Origin: Erythrobacter sp.
GTDB lineage: Bacteria > Pseudomonadota > Alphaproteobacteria > Sphingomonadales > Sphingomonadaceae
Direction: 5' to 3'
Assembly (NCBI GenBank): GCA_024642565.1
Contig: JAHEAV010000003.1
Span: 108,711 to 172,710, forward strand
DNA length: 64,000 bases
Of the stretch, positions 20,830 to 29,400 are shown piece after piece. How positions within the stretch are numbered: position 1 is the first letter of the stretch; each line of letters opens with the position of its first letter. The notes below the pieces were generated by a model. That model did no database searches and was not told the origin of the DNA. It worked only from the letters and a program-made list of their open reading frames with translations. The position numbers were made by a program, and so were the translations under genes.

Positions 20830-21372
20830 CTATCTGGGGGGCGCAGCGCCTTCTCCGCCCTGTTGCTGCTGTTGTTGCATCTGCATCATTTGCTGCATCT
20901 GGGCCATGCGTGCCTGAAAATCAGCCAGCGGCATGAAATCGAGCAATTCGATTTCAAACACCAGATCGCTATTCGCCGGAATAACGACTTCACCAGTCTG
21001 CGGGTTCGATTTGGCTTCTGCGCCATAGCCCTTCGATGCCGGGATGGTCAGCACATACTTCCCGCCCTTCTGCATCTTCATCGCGCCTTCCCGAAAGCCT
21101 TCGATCATCTGGCCGAGCGGCAACGGCGATTGCTGGCCTTCGTCAAAGACTTTCCCGTCCTTCAGCTTGCCGGTGTAATTCACCAACACCACGTCTTCCG
21201 CAGAGGGGTTCGGGCCAGTGCCAGCCGTGACAGTTTCCACATCGGTACCCTGGGGCACAGCGGCAAAAGCAATGGCGCCGCCAAGCAGCACCACGGCAAG
21301 CACCCCAAGCCACAGCTTGAGCAGGGAACCTTTGGCGATAGGCTGGAGCGGAACTCGGGTAATTTCGGTCAT
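20830..21372 (-). CDS. FKBP-type peptidyl-prolyl cis-trans isomerase
   Basis: Prolyl isomerase that speeds folding of exported proteins. The 180-residue product has an N-terminal membrane or signal segment (LLKLWLGVLAVVLLGGAIAF), then an FKBP domain with VNYTGKLKDGKVFDEG, PLGQMIEGFREG and YVLTIPASKGYGAE, and a C-terminal tail rich in Met and Gln (MAQMQQMMQMQQQQQQ). The ATG at 21372 has agga 7 bases upstream; an ATG six bases earlier would sit too close to that site. It lies just downstream of rpsU, but a terminator separates the two. Confidence 0.93.
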   Translation of the reverse strand: MTEITRVPLQPIAKGSLLKLWLGVLAVVLLGGAIAFAAVPQGTDVETVTAGTGPNPSAEDVVLVNYTGKLKDGKVFDEGQQSPLPLGQMIEGFREGAMKMQKGGKYVLTIPASKGYGAEAKSNPQTGEVVIPANSDLVFEIELLDFMPLADFQARMAQMQQMMQMQQQQQQGGEGAAPPR

Positions 21373-21408
21373 CGACATATCCTGGATCGTAAAAGGGTGA
21401 GCCACAGC

Positions 21409-21435
21409 AAAAGGGCGCAGATTTCTCCGCGCCCT
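21409..21435 (-). terminator. Rho-independent terminator of rpsU
   Basis: On the minus strand a 7-bp stem (agggcgc / gcgccct) is followed by a short U tract (complement of aaaa at 21409-21412), about 52 bases after the rpsU stop codon. Confidence 0.75.
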
Positions 21436-21487
21436 GATGGCTTAATGCAGTGTTGGGTTCAAGCAGGAGTTTGCCCGAACGGAAGCC

Positions 21488-21691
21488 TTAGCTGCCGTCG
21501 CGTTCCATCCGCTTGCGGTCCATCTTACGGGCGCGGCGCACAGCAGCAGCCTTTTCACGGGCGCGCTTTTCGCTCGGCTTTTCGTAATGACGACGCAGCT
21601 TCATTTCGCGATAGACACCTTCGCGCTGCAGCTTCTTCTTGAGCGCACGTAGGGCCTGGTCGACATTGTTATCGCGAACCATGATCTGCAT
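21488..21691 (-). CDS. rpsU: 30S ribosomal protein S21
   Basis: Small basic ribosomal protein of 67 residues involved in translation initiation on the 30S subunit. The conserved beginning [20 protein letters not shown] fixes the start at 21691, and the [18 protein letters not shown] segment is the S21 core. The Arg/Lys-rich C-terminus is typical of alphaproteobacteria. It is followed by its own terminator, and the next gene, crcB, points the other way. Confidence 0.97.
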   Translation of the reverse strand: MQIMVRDNNVDQALRALKKKLQREGVYREMKLRRHYEKPSEKRAREKAAAVRRARKMDRKRMERDGS

Positions 21692-21889
21692 AAATTCAAA
21701 CACCTCACAGCAAAAGCCCAGAGCCCGCATCTGCGCGGGTTGCGCCAGTACTAAACCAAAGAAAATTTAGCCGAATCCTTACCGGACCGGCTCGAACTGT
21801 GGCGCGCCTAGCGAATCAAACGCATTTTGGCAAGTGTTTGAGAGCGATCCGGGATGACGAACGGCGATTGCGCGTCTAAGGCACCCCCC

Positions 21890-22297
21890 ATGAACAATCT
21901 TTCTCCTTTCGCTGCCACCATCAATGTCGCGCTGGGCGGCGCTGCCGGGGCAGCCCTGCGTTACCAGGCTGGGCGCGGAATAACGCATTGGCTTGGCATT
22001 CCGGCCGTGACCGCTTTCCCATGGGCCACCCTATCGGTCAATGTCATCGGAAGTCTCGCGATGGGTTTGCTGGCGGGATACCTCGCTCGATATGGACAGG
22101 GCGGCGAACAATGGCGGCTGCTGATCGGTGTTGGCCTGCTTGGCGGGTTCACGACCTTTTCCGCTTTCAGCCTGGAATTGATGCTGCTGATCGAACGGGG
22201 GCAGTCTGCAACCGCGCTGTTCTATGGGCTCATTTCGGTTATCGCCGGCCTTATCGGGCTTTATGTTGGCCTCATTATCATGCGGTTGGCGGCATGA
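21890..22297 (+). CDS. crcB: Fluoride ion channel CrcB/FluC
   Basis: Inner-membrane fluoride exporter of 135 residues that acts as an antiparallel dimer. Four hydrophobic segments are visible, with GGAAGAALRYQAGR at the first, the family segment PWATLSVNVIGSLAMGLLAGYL, and GLLGGFTTFSAFSLE containing the conserved T-T-F-S-x-F track. The start at 21890 suits the family; an upstream in-frame ATG adds 12 unusual residues. It is the first gene of an overlapping operon: its stop overlaps the start of the pseudouridine synthase gene (ATGA). I see no convincing fluoride riboswitch before it. Confidence 0.95.
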   Translation: MNNLSPFAATINVALGGAAGAALRYQAGRGITHWLGIPAVTAFPWATLSVNVIGSLAMGLLAGYLARYGQGGEQWRLLIGVGLLGGFTTFSAFSLELMLLIERGQSATALFYGLISVIAGLIGLYVGLIIMRLAA

Positions 22298-23580
22298 GTG
22301 TGGACCAGACTCAGGACGACCGGGTTCGCCAGTTCACGGTAGGACCGGATGATGACGGGGTGCGTCTGGACCGCTGGTTCAAGCGCCACCTGCCGCAGAT
22401 CGGCTTTGCCACGGTGTCACGCTGGGCACGCACCGGACAAATCCGTGTCGACGGGAAACGTGCGAAAGTGGATGATCGAATCACCACAGGCCAGGTTCTT
22501 CGCGTGCCCCCGGGCGGTGAGCAAGCCGAACGCGCACCGGGCCAGAGGCGCGCATTATCCGAAGATGAAATGGCATTGGCCGATTCGATGGTCATTACGC
22601 AGGATCGGGCTGCAATCGTGCTCAACAAGCCGCCGGGACTGGCCACGCAGGGCGGCACTGGAATGAAACAGCATGTTGACGGATTGCTGGATGCCTATGC
22701 CGAAACTGGACCGCGCCCCCGGTTGGTCCATCGGTTGGACAAGGATACCAGTGGCGTTTTGCTTATCGCACGGACCCCAGGCAGCGCAGCCTATTTTTCC
22801 AAGCGCTTTTCCGGCCGCAGCGCCAAGAAAGTCTATTGGGCACTGATTGTGGGTGTGCCCGACCTTTTCGAAGGGCAGATCGACGCACCTATCGCCAAGC
22901 AACCGGGAACCGGCGGCGAAAAGATGCATGTCGACGAAGAAAATGGTCAGACTGCACGGACACGCTACCGCGTGATCGAACGGGCCGGAAACCGTGCCTG
23001 CTGGGTCGAATTACAGCCGCTGACCGGGCGCACGCACCAGTTGCGTGTCCATATGGCGGCAATCGGCCATCCAATCGTGGGGGACGGAAAATATGGCGGT
23101 CAGGATGCGTTTCTGACTGGAAGTATCAGTCGCAAGTTGCATCTTCATGCGCGGCGACTGGTAATTGACCACCCCGACGGTGCACCATTGGATGTCACCG
23201 CGGATCTGCCGGAACATTTTGCTGCCAGCATGGCGCAAATGGGTTTCGATATAACCCTGAGCGATGCCCTGCCCGATGATTCGCCCACGCCAATGTCGCG
23301 GGACCAAAAGAAGCAGGCGGCGCGGCAACACTCCAAACAGATTCGCAAGGAACGGCGCGGGGAACGACGCGAACGGATCACCGGAAAAGAAGCCCCGGCA
23401 AAGGGGCGGTCGAAACCAGCCGCGAAAACCGGCGCGAAGTCCGGTCCCAAATCAGGTCCAAGATCCGGCCCGAAGTCAGGCCAGAAGCCGGGTCAGAAGC
23501 CGGGTCAGAAAGCAGGCGCCAGAACAGTTGCTGCAAGGCGCGGCCCATCCAAATCCAATGCCGGTAAGAGGAAAGACTGA
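22294..23580 (+). CDS. RluC/RluD-family pseudouridine synthase with basic C-terminal tail
   Basis: Converts specific uridines of 23S rRNA to pseudouridine. From the ATG at 22294 the 428-residue protein has an S4-like RNA-binding domain (DDDGVRLDRWFKRHLP), the catalytic RLVHRLDKDTSGVLLIART with the essential Asp, and LQPLTGRTHQLRVH. Most relatives are about 300-330 residues; here residues 337-428 form a Lys/Arg-rich low-complexity tail with repeats of SGPK and GQKP. The start overlaps crcB and the stop abuts the next gene, so expression is probably coupled. It may be RluC rather than RluD, since a second family member lies at 49388. Confidence 0.93.
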   Translation: MSVDQTQDDRVRQFTVGPDDDGVRLDRWFKRHLPQIGFATVSRWARTGQIRVDGKRAKVDDRITTGQVLRVPPGGEQAERAPGQRRALSEDEMALADSMVITQDRAAIVLNKPPGLATQGGTGMKQHVDGLLDAYAETGPRPRLVHRLDKDTSGVLLIARTPGSAAYFSKRFSGRSAKKVYWALIVGVPDLFEGQIDAPIAKQPGTGGEKMHVDEENGQTARTRYRVIERAGNRACWVELQPLTGRTHQLRVHMAAIGHPIVGDGKYGGQDAFLTGSISRKLHLHARRLVIDHPDGAPLDVTADLPEHFAASMAQMGFDITLSDALPDDSPTPMSRDQKKQAARQHSKQIRKERRGERRERITGKEAPAKGRSKPAAKTGAKSGPKSGPRSGPKSGQKPGQKPGQKAGARTVAARRGPSKSNAGKRKD

Positions 23581-24183
23581 ATGCATCCTAACGCCATCTT
23601 CAGAAATGGAGAGCGCCTGTCACAAGAAGCCCTGATTGATAGTGTCGGCTTTGGGATGGTTTTTGCCCAAACGCCTGATGGGCCCCGCGTGGTCCACACG
23701 CCGTTGCTTTCCACCGGTGACGGCGCGCTGCGATTTCACCTGTCGGCTGGAAATGCACTGACCAATCATATCGCCGGTCGCACCGCTCTGGCCGTGGTGA
23801 ATGGGCCAGACGCCTATATATCTGCGCGCTGGTACGCCAATCAGGAACAGGTGCCGACGTGGAATTATGTCTCGCTGGAGCTGGAAGGCCCGGTACGACG
23901 GTTGGATGATGACGGCTTGCTTGCCTTGGTGGGGCAACTCAGCGCGCGGCACGAAGGGCGTATTTCTGGCGGAATACCCTGGACGATGGACAAGCTTTCC
24001 GATGTGCGGCTGCGCGGCTTGCTGAAGGGAATTGTCGGTTTCGAAATGGACGTGACGGCGTGGCGGGACACGATGAAACTGTCACAAAATGCCCCTGCCG
24101 AAGAACGCAAACGCCTGGTCGACGGGCTTGAACAGCAAGGCCCCTCTGCAATAGCCAAACTGATGCGAAATTTGGTCAAATGA
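23581..24183 (+). CDS. FMN-binding PaiB-family protein
   Basis: Member of the FMN-binding split-barrel family named after Bacillus PaiB, a negative regulator, although most relatives are probably flavin-binding proteins of unknown role. The 200-residue sequence has the family start MHPNAIFR, the segment GFGMVFAQTPDGPRVVHTPL, and the ISARWYANQEQVPTWNYVSLELEG region typical of PaiB. No helix-turn-helix is evident. The ATG follows the pseudouridine synthase stop directly, with gagga as binding site, and its stop overlaps the HAD gene by four bases. Confidence 0.9.
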   Translation: MHPNAIFRNGERLSQEALIDSVGFGMVFAQTPDGPRVVHTPLLSTGDGALRFHLSAGNALTNHIAGRTALAVVNGPDAYISARWYANQEQVPTWNYVSLELEGPVRRLDDDGLLALVGQLSARHEGRISGGIPWTMDKLSDVRLRGLLKGIVGFEMDVTAWRDTMKLSQNAPAEERKRLVDGLEQQGPSAIAKLMRNLVK

Positions 24184-24833
24184 GCGTAAAGTTGGCCGTC
24201 TTCGATTGCGACGGCACGCTGGTCGATGGGCAGGCGAGCATTTGCGAGGCGATGGAGATTGCCTTTGGCGAAGCTGGATTGACGCAGCCAGATCGGCATG
24301 ATGTACGGCGGATTGTCGGGCTAAGTCTGCCGCAGGCGGTGCGCGTTCTGGCACCCGGAACAGACCCTGCTCTGCAGGAAGCGGCGGTCGAAGCCTATAA
24401 GCATGCCTATCGCGCCAGCCGTATGGAGGGCCGCCTGGAGGAACCTCTGTTTGCCGGAATTGCCGATTTGATTGGCCAACTGCGGGGCGCGGGCTGGTTG
24501 CTTGCTGTCGCCACCGGGAAATCCGATCGTGGGCTCACCAGTTGCCTGGCCAGTCACCAACTCTCCGGCCATTTCGTCTCACTCCAGACGGCGGACAGGC
24601 ACCCATCAAAACCGCACCCGGCAATGTTGGAAGCGGCCCTGGCCGATGCGTCGGCACTGCCACAAGATTCCGTCATGATTGGCGATACCACCTTCGATAT
24701 GGAAATGGCCCTTGCAGGCGGCGTGCGCGCGATTGGGGTGGATTGGGGCTATCATTCGTCCGACGAATTGCGCGCTGCGGGTGCCGAAGAGGTGGCAACT
24801 TCGCCGAAACATCTGTGGGAATTGCTGCAATGA
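24180..24833 (+). CDS. HAD-superfamily hydrolase, phosphoglycolate phosphatase-like
   Basis: Cytosolic phosphatase of 217 residues. HAD motif I is FDCDGTLVDG near the N-terminus, motif II lies in VATGKSDRG, the Lys of motif III is in PSKPHP and motif IV is MIGDTTFDMEMA. The cap domain of type C1 sits between motifs I and II, as in phosphoglycolate phosphatase and Gph-like enzymes. The exact substrate is not determined by the sequence. It overlaps both neighbours by four bases (ATGA), within the crcB-ATP12 operon. Confidence 0.9.
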   Translation: MSVKLAVFDCDGTLVDGQASICEAMEIAFGEAGLTQPDRHDVRRIVGLSLPQAVRVLAPGTDPALQEAAVEAYKHAYRASRMEGRLEEPLFAGIADLIGQLRGAGWLLAVATGKSDRGLTSCLASHQLSGHFVSLQTADRHPSKPHPAMLEAALADASALPQDSVMIGDTTFDMEMALAGGVRAIGVDWGYHSSDELRAAGAEEVATSPKHLWELLQ

Positions 24834-25039
24834 ATGAAGATCTTGCCCGCAATCGTGTGATTGTCATGGGAATGATGCGCCTTAGCGGCGTGGCGATGAT
24901 CATGGTCGCTATCCTGATCACGCAGGGTATAATCGATTGGCCAAGAGAGGTCGCCTATGTTCTTGCCGCCGTCGGCGTGGTGGATGTTTTTGTGGTTCCG
25001 CAAATCTTCGCCCGGCGGTGGCGGAGCCCGCGCGAATGA
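24830..25039 (+). CDS. Small membrane protein with two predicted transmembrane segments
   Basis: A 69-residue protein beginning MNEDLARNRV. Two hydrophobic segments (about residues 13-32 and 38-57) flank a short polar turn with DWPRE, and the C-terminus is basic (ARRWRSPRE). The gene overlaps the HAD stop and the ATP12 start, each by four bases, so it is clearly part of the operon. I do not recognise a characterised family. Because it sits directly before the F1-assembly chaperone gene, a role near the ATP synthase is conceivable but unproven. Confidence 0.8.
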   Translation: MNEDLARNRVIVMGMMRLSGVAMIMVAILITQGIIDWPREVAYVLAAVGVVDVFVVPQIFARRWRSPRE

Positions 25040-25731
25040 AGCGTTTTTACAGTGACGTTTCGATTGCCGAAGCAGAAGGCGCGTATAGTGTTCGGCTCGA
25101 TACCAGGCCAATCCGTACCGCTGGCGCAAAGCCGCAACTCATCCCGACGCGCGCACTGGCCGAAGCCGTCGCAAATGAATGGTCGGGTCAGGGGGAAGAA
25201 ATTGACCCGGACCGATTTCGCCTTCGCGATCTGGTTGATTATGCCATCGACATTGTCGCACCGGATCGCGCGGCCACTATCGCCAAATTGCTGGCCTTCG
25301 GCGAAACCGATACGCTGTGCTACCGCGCCGATCCGGAAGATGCCCTATACCGCCGGCAGCAAATGCTGTGGGATCCGTTGCTTGGCGAATTCGAGGCCCT
25401 CCACGGCATTCGGTTGAACCGCGTCAGCGGAATAATCCATCGTCCGCAGCCTGCAGAGGCGGTGGAGGGCATGTCAGACATCCTATCCACCCTCGACGGC
25501 TTCACTCTGGCGGGCCTGCATACATTGGCTTCACTCAGCGCGTCGCTGATAATCGGCCTTTGCGCGCTGGTGCCGGGCGCGGATCCCGACCAGTTATGGA
25601 ATGCCGCCAATCTGGAGGAGCTGTGGCAAGCGGAACTCTGGGGCAGCGATGCCGAAGCCGAGACGCGCCTGGCCCGCCGCCGGCAAGACTTCCTTTGCGC
25701 ATTTGAGTTCGTGCGGCTGCTCGGCTCCTAA
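25036..25731 (+). CDS. ATP12-family F1-ATPase assembly chaperone
   Basis: Homologue of mitochondrial Atp12, which binds the F1 alpha subunit before assembly; the family is found in alphaproteobacteria. The 231-residue protein begins MKRFYSDVSIAEAEGAYSVRLD and contains RPIRTAGAKPQLIPT, the EWSGQGEEIDP segment and the conserved ETDTLCYRA followed by QQMLWDPLL. The start at 25036 overlaps the stop of the small membrane protein gene. It is the last gene of the six-gene overlapping operon and converges with the lipoprotein gene on the minus strand, overlapping it by four bases. Confidence 0.94.
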   Translation: MKRFYSDVSIAEAEGAYSVRLDTRPIRTAGAKPQLIPTRALAEAVANEWSGQGEEIDPDRFRLRDLVDYAIDIVAPDRAATIAKLLAFGETDTLCYRADPEDALYRRQQMLWDPLLGEFEALHGIRLNRVSGIIHRPQPAEAVEGMSDILSTLDGFTLAGLHTLASLSASLIIGLCALVPGADPDQLWNAANLEELWQAELWGSDAEAETRLARRRQDFLCAFEFVRLLGS

Positions 25732-26324
25732 CCGACCCAGTCGGCAACTTGCATGGCGACATCGTTGGCAGCACGGTTCAGCGCATCGCCAACAGCGTCC
25801 GCTTCAGCTGCCACACCCGGAATCACGCTCTCGAACCGGCTGGTCTGGGCGGAGCCATCCTTACCGCTGCGTATCGCATCGAAGCGGACAACAACGGACT
25901 GGCTGCGCGCATCATAGCCGAAATCCTGCAATGTGCCGCGAAGTTGATCGGCGGGAATTACTGATACATCGTCGCTGTCGACCACGATGCGGCTCGATTT
26001 GCTTCGGATTGTTTCAGCCAGCAGGCGCCGGAACAATCGGGTTGGCCGTTCTACCCAGACGGCGTCTTTGAGATAGGCAATATTGGCATCATTCACCTGC
26101 ACCGGCACGCGCGTGACTGCGAGCCTTGCGGGCGCTTCGGGTTCTGCAATCGCCAGTGCGCCGCTAATCGCGCCGCCCGGGCCAGGACCAACCGGAACGG
26201 TTGCCGTGGGTGTAAGGGTCATCAGGCTAGGCGGCGGCTTCGCGCCAAAACTGACGCAGCCCGCCAAACTTGCCGACAAAAACACAATTGAAAGGGCGGC
26301 GCCTGCCTGTTTCACACTGCGCAT
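25728..26324 (-). CDS. ABC-type transport auxiliary lipoprotein (PqiC/Mla-associated)
   Basis: Predicted outer-membrane lipoprotein of 198 residues belonging to the family found with MCE/Mla transport systems (PF03886 type). The ATG at 26324 has gagg upstream; the signal ends with the lipobox SLAGC at Cys23. The mature part includes RLAVTRVPVQVNDANIAYLKDAVWVERPT and a Ser-rich VIPADQL region resembling PqiC. It is the last gene of the mlaE-mlaF-mlaD-lipoprotein operon, where it may bridge to the outer membrane in place of MlaA/MlaC-type partners, which are absent here. Confidence 0.9.
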   Translation of the reverse strand: MRSVKQAGAALSIVFLSASLAGCVSFGAKPPPSLMTLTPTATVPVGPGPGGAISGALAIAEPEAPARLAVTRVPVQVNDANIAYLKDAVWVERPTRLFRRLLAETIRSKSSRIVVDSDDVSVIPADQLRGTLQDFGYDARSQSVVVRFDAIRSGKDGSAQTSRFESVIPGVAAEADAVGDALNRAANDVAMQVADWVG

Positions 26325-26355
26325 CAAACGCGCCTCCTGTTGCGAAATGCGTTGA

Positions 26356-27306
26356 TCATTTCTTCTTGTAATCCGGCAAGGCCGGGCTGCCCAGCAACGA
26401 ACCCGCGCCTTCGCTTTCGAGCCGTTCCGTCACTGCCCTTAACGCCTTGCTGGTCGCTTTCAGATCGCGCAATGTCGCCTCTGCGGCAGGCAAGGTGGTT
26501 TCCGACAATTGCCGTGCTGCCGGCCGGGTTTCTTCCAGCGTGGCAGACAAGGACTTCGCGGCATCGTTTGCAGAACCGAGCGTGGTCCGCAACTGCACGG
26601 CCAAAGCCTGCCCGTCGGAATTGAGCAATTGGTCCGTCGATGCCATGACCTTTTCAAAAGCATCAAGGGCTTCTGAAGATTGACGCAAGGTGACCTGCAG
26701 TTCGGCAAGTGTCCGTTCTACTTGCGGCGCGGTATCGGCAAATTGCCTGGTAATCGTGTTGGTATTCGAGAGAATGCCCGCGATTTGACTTTGATTGTCT
26801 TCGGAAAGCACTGCCGTCATCCGCTCAGTCAAGGTTGCCAACCTTTCGAGCAGTAACGGCGCATTGGCCAACAATTCGCCCAACCCGCCCGGCTTGGGGG
26901 GTATCAACGGAACCCCATCCGGACAGGCCGTCGATTCACACGTAATCGGCGGAGCGCCAATGCGCGCACCATCCAGCAATATTGTCGAAACCCCGGTGAA
27001 GGATCCCTGGATGGTTGCCGTCGTCCCGATCAGAATCGGCACATCATGTTTGACCCTGATCCGCACACGAACATATTCCGGATCCTGTTTCCACAGCACA
27101 ATCTCTGCCACCTGACCGACCGGAACCCCGGCAAAGGTTACTTCCGAACCGTTGGCAAGACCTGCCACCGATTGCTGGAACAGAATGTCATATTCCTTCT
27201 GGCTTTCGGCACTGAACCGGGCAAGCAGCAGGAAGCCAGCCGCAACCGCCGCCACCAGCAACAATGTGACCACCCCGACCCAGACGTTATTTGCGCGCGT
27301 TTCCAT
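26356..27306 (-). CDS. MlaD-family (MCE domain) substrate-binding protein
   Basis: Membrane-anchored periplasmic protein of 316 residues whose MCE domains form a hexameric ring for phospholipid shuttling. A single N-terminal transmembrane helix (residues 9-28) is followed by an MCE domain (about 38-115) with GLANGSEVTFAGVPVGQV. The remaining part is a long helical region with repeated Leu/Thr/Ala heptads, typical of non-enterobacterial MCE proteins. E. coli MlaD is only about 183 residues, so this form has an extended C-terminus. It follows mlaF by 9 bases. Confidence 0.94.
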   Translation of the reverse strand: METRANNVWVGVVTLLLVAAVAAGFLLLARFSAESQKEYDILFQQSVAGLANGSEVTFAGVPVGQVAEIVLWKQDPEYVRVRIRVKHDVPILIGTTATIQGSFTGVSTILLDGARIGAPPITCESTACPDGVPLIPPKPGGLGELLANAPLLLERLATLTERMTAVLSEDNQSQIAGILSNTNTITRQFADTAPQVERTLAELQVTLRQSSEALDAFEKVMASTDQLLNSDGQALAVQLRTTLGSANDAAKSLSATLEETRPAARQLSETTLPAAEATLRDLKATSKALRAVTERLESEGAGSLLGSPALPDYKKK

Positions 27307-27315
27307 CGCTTGCCC

Positions 27316-28182
27316 CTATGCCCCGCCAACCGGTTGATTGTCCACCGACTTGCCGCCACCATCACTGCGTGCCTGGCTGCTTTGCGCCGCTCGGCCCCGC
27401 GGACCGTTGAAATATTCCTGAATCCACGGATGGTCAGTGGCAAGCAATTCGGGAATAGTTCCAACCGCGATTACCTGCTGATCTGCCAGCACTGCCACGC
27501 GATCACAAATGGCGTAAAGCGTATCAAGATCGTGGGTTATCAGGAAAACGGTCAGCCCCAGCGCCTGTTTCAGTTCGCGCGTCAGCCGGTCAAATTTGTC
27601 GGCACCGATTGGATCAAGTCCGGCCGTCGGTTCGTCAAGGAACAACAGTTCCGGATCAAGCGCCAAAGCGCGGGCGAGACCAGCGCGCTTTTTCATGCCG
27701 CCCGACAATTCCGATGGATATTTGCTGACAGCATCTTCCGGCAAGCCGGACAACACCACTTTGTAACGCGCGATTTCCACCAACAGTTCTTCCGAAATCT
27801 CCGGATAGAACTGTTTCAGCGGTACTGCGACATTTTCACCCACCGTCAGGGTCGAGAACAGGGCGCCGCCCTGAAACAGGACCCCCCAGCGGTTACGCAC
27901 GCCAAGCACCTCGTCTGGCGCGGCATCCGTGATGGAGCGCCCGAACACTTCGATATGGCCTTCTGCAGGCCGCTGCAGGCCGATGATTGACCGCATTAGC
28001 ACGGATTTACCCGTGCCTGATCCACCGACCACACCGATTATCTCGCCGCGCCTGACTTTGAGGGACAGGTTTTCGTGGACAGTCTGGCTGCCAAAACGAT
28101 TGACCAGCCCTTCCACAACGATTGGAAAATCGCCGCGATAACGCTTGAACGCATCCAGCTGCTGACCTTCACCCTCGCTCAT
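27316..28182 (-). CDS. ABC transporter ATP-binding protein, MlaF type
   Basis: Cytoplasmic ATPase of the lipid transport complex, 288 residues. Walker A is GGSGTGKS at residues 53-60, the ABC signature is LSGGMKKRAGLARAL, and Walker B is LLFLDEPTAGLDP; the switch His follows in LITHDLDT. The MKKR variant of the signature is typical of MlaF. The first 20 residues are an extra leader. Its start overlaps the stop of the permease gene by four bases. Confidence 0.95.
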   Translation of the reverse strand: MSEGEGQQLDAFKRYRGDFPIVVEGLVNRFGSQTVHENLSLKVRRGEIIGVVGGSGTGKSVLMRSIIGLQRPAEGHIEVFGRSITDAAPDEVLGVRNRWGVLFQGGALFSTLTVGENVAVPLKQFYPEISEELLVEIARYKVVLSGLPEDAVSKYPSELSGGMKKRAGLARALALDPELLFLDEPTAGLDPIGADKFDRLTRELKQALGLTVFLITHDLDTLYAICDRVAVLADQQVIAVGTIPELLATDHPWIQEYFNGPRGRAAQSSQARSDGGGKSVDNQPVGGA

Positions 28183-29291
28183 GCCCAGCCAATCTCGGTG
28201 AAGAACACTGCGAAGAAAGCATCAAGAACGATAACCATGAAGATCGCCTGCACCACAGCCTTGGTAGTGCGCAAACCAACCTGTTCCGAATTTCCTTCCA
28301 CCCGCATACCCTGATAGCAGCCGGCAATTGCCACGATCATGCCAAACACCGGCGCTTTCACCAAGCCGACATAGAGATCGTAGAGAGGAACGACTTCCTG
28401 GATGCGTGAAAGAAAAATAAAAAACGGAATATCCAGCGTAAGGTCAGCAATAAAGGCCCCGCCAATGATGCCCATGCAGGCGGAATAAAACCCCAAAAGG
28501 GGCATCATGATGATCGCTGCCAGGATACGCGGAATGACCAGCGCCTCTATCGGAGATATCCCGATCGTACGCATGGCATCGACTTCTTCGGTCAGTTTCA
28601 TCGTGCCAATCTGTGCGGCAAAGGCAGATCCGGACCTGCCGGCAACCATAATCGCGGTCATCAGCACACCCAGTTCGCGCAGGGTCAGGCGGCCCGTCAA
28701 ATTGATCGTGTAAATCTCTGCACCGAATTGCTGCAACTGCACTGCGCCCTGCTGGGCGACCACAATGCCGATCAGGAAACTCATTAATCCAATGATCCCC
28801 AGTGCCGACACCCCGACCAATTCCAACTGGTGGACCAGCGCCTTGACCCTCAGCCGCCCCGGATGGCGGATTACGCTGCCAAAGCCGAGGATGATTTCCC
28901 CGATAAAGCTGACCAGCCCAACGATTCCACTGCCAAAATTTCCAACCAGCTTGCCCACGCCGCCTGGCACCCGAAACAGAATGCTGGGCCGCTCGGGTTC
29001 GATGTCTTCATCGGTATCGTGGAAAGTCACGGCCTTGATCAAACGCAATGCCCGCGAGTCAGCACCTTCGATACGGGCGTCGTGGCGAAGTGCGAGCTGG
29101 CTTGCAGTCCAGGCGCCGACCGTATCGATTTCGGTCACGCCCGACAGGTCAATGATTGCAACTGACGCCTCGATCCTGCGCAACTCGCGATCAACCAGGC
29201 CGATGGAAGAAACCAGATAGGGTCCGGATAATCGCAAACGGACCGGGCTGTCCCCGTCCTGTTCGATCGTGAAGTGCGCGCCGGAACTCAT
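28179..29291 (-). CDS. MlaE-family permease with fused N-terminal STAS-like domain
   Basis: Inner-membrane permease of the Mla-type ABC transporter, 370 residues. Residues about 110-370 are MlaE: five or six hydrophobic segments, [36 protein letters not shown] and [13 protein letters not shown]. The first 100 residues look like a STAS fold ([25 protein letters not shown]), corresponding to the separate MlaB of E. coli. Thus MlaB and MlaE functions seem fused. It is the first gene of the operon, divergent from valS with 109 bases between them. Confidence 0.94.
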   Translation of the reverse strand: MSSGAHFTIEQDGDSPVRLRLSGPYLVSSIGLVDRELRRIEASVAIIDLSGVTEIDTVGAWTASQLALRHDARIEGADSRALRLIKAVTFHDTDEDIEPERPSILFRVPGGVGKLVGNFGSGIVGLVSFIGEIILGFGSVIRHPGRLRVKALVHQLELVGVSALGIIGLMSFLIGIVVAQQGAVQLQQFGAEIYTINLTGRLTLRELGVLMTAIMVAGRSGSAFAAQIGTMKLTEEVDAMRTIGISPIEALVIPRILAAIIMMPLLGFYSACMGIIGGAFIADLTLDIPFFIFLSRIQEVVPLYDLYVGLVKAPVFGMIVAIAGCYQGMRVEGNSEQVGLRTTKAVVQAIFMVIVLDAFFAVFFTEIGWA

Positions 29292-29400
29292 AAGTTTAAG
29301 CTATGATGGCAAATTCCGCCGCAGACAAGGTCGTTGCTATCCGTATTGCACCAATGGCCCGTTGCGTCCTGACCACACCGCTGGCAAAGGCATCCGCGAT

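Noticed and set aside
21780..21889. Fluoride riboswitch before crcB
   Set aside because: The leader is short, and the conserved GGNGAUGG and UGAUG...CUCC elements cannot be arranged in the right order.
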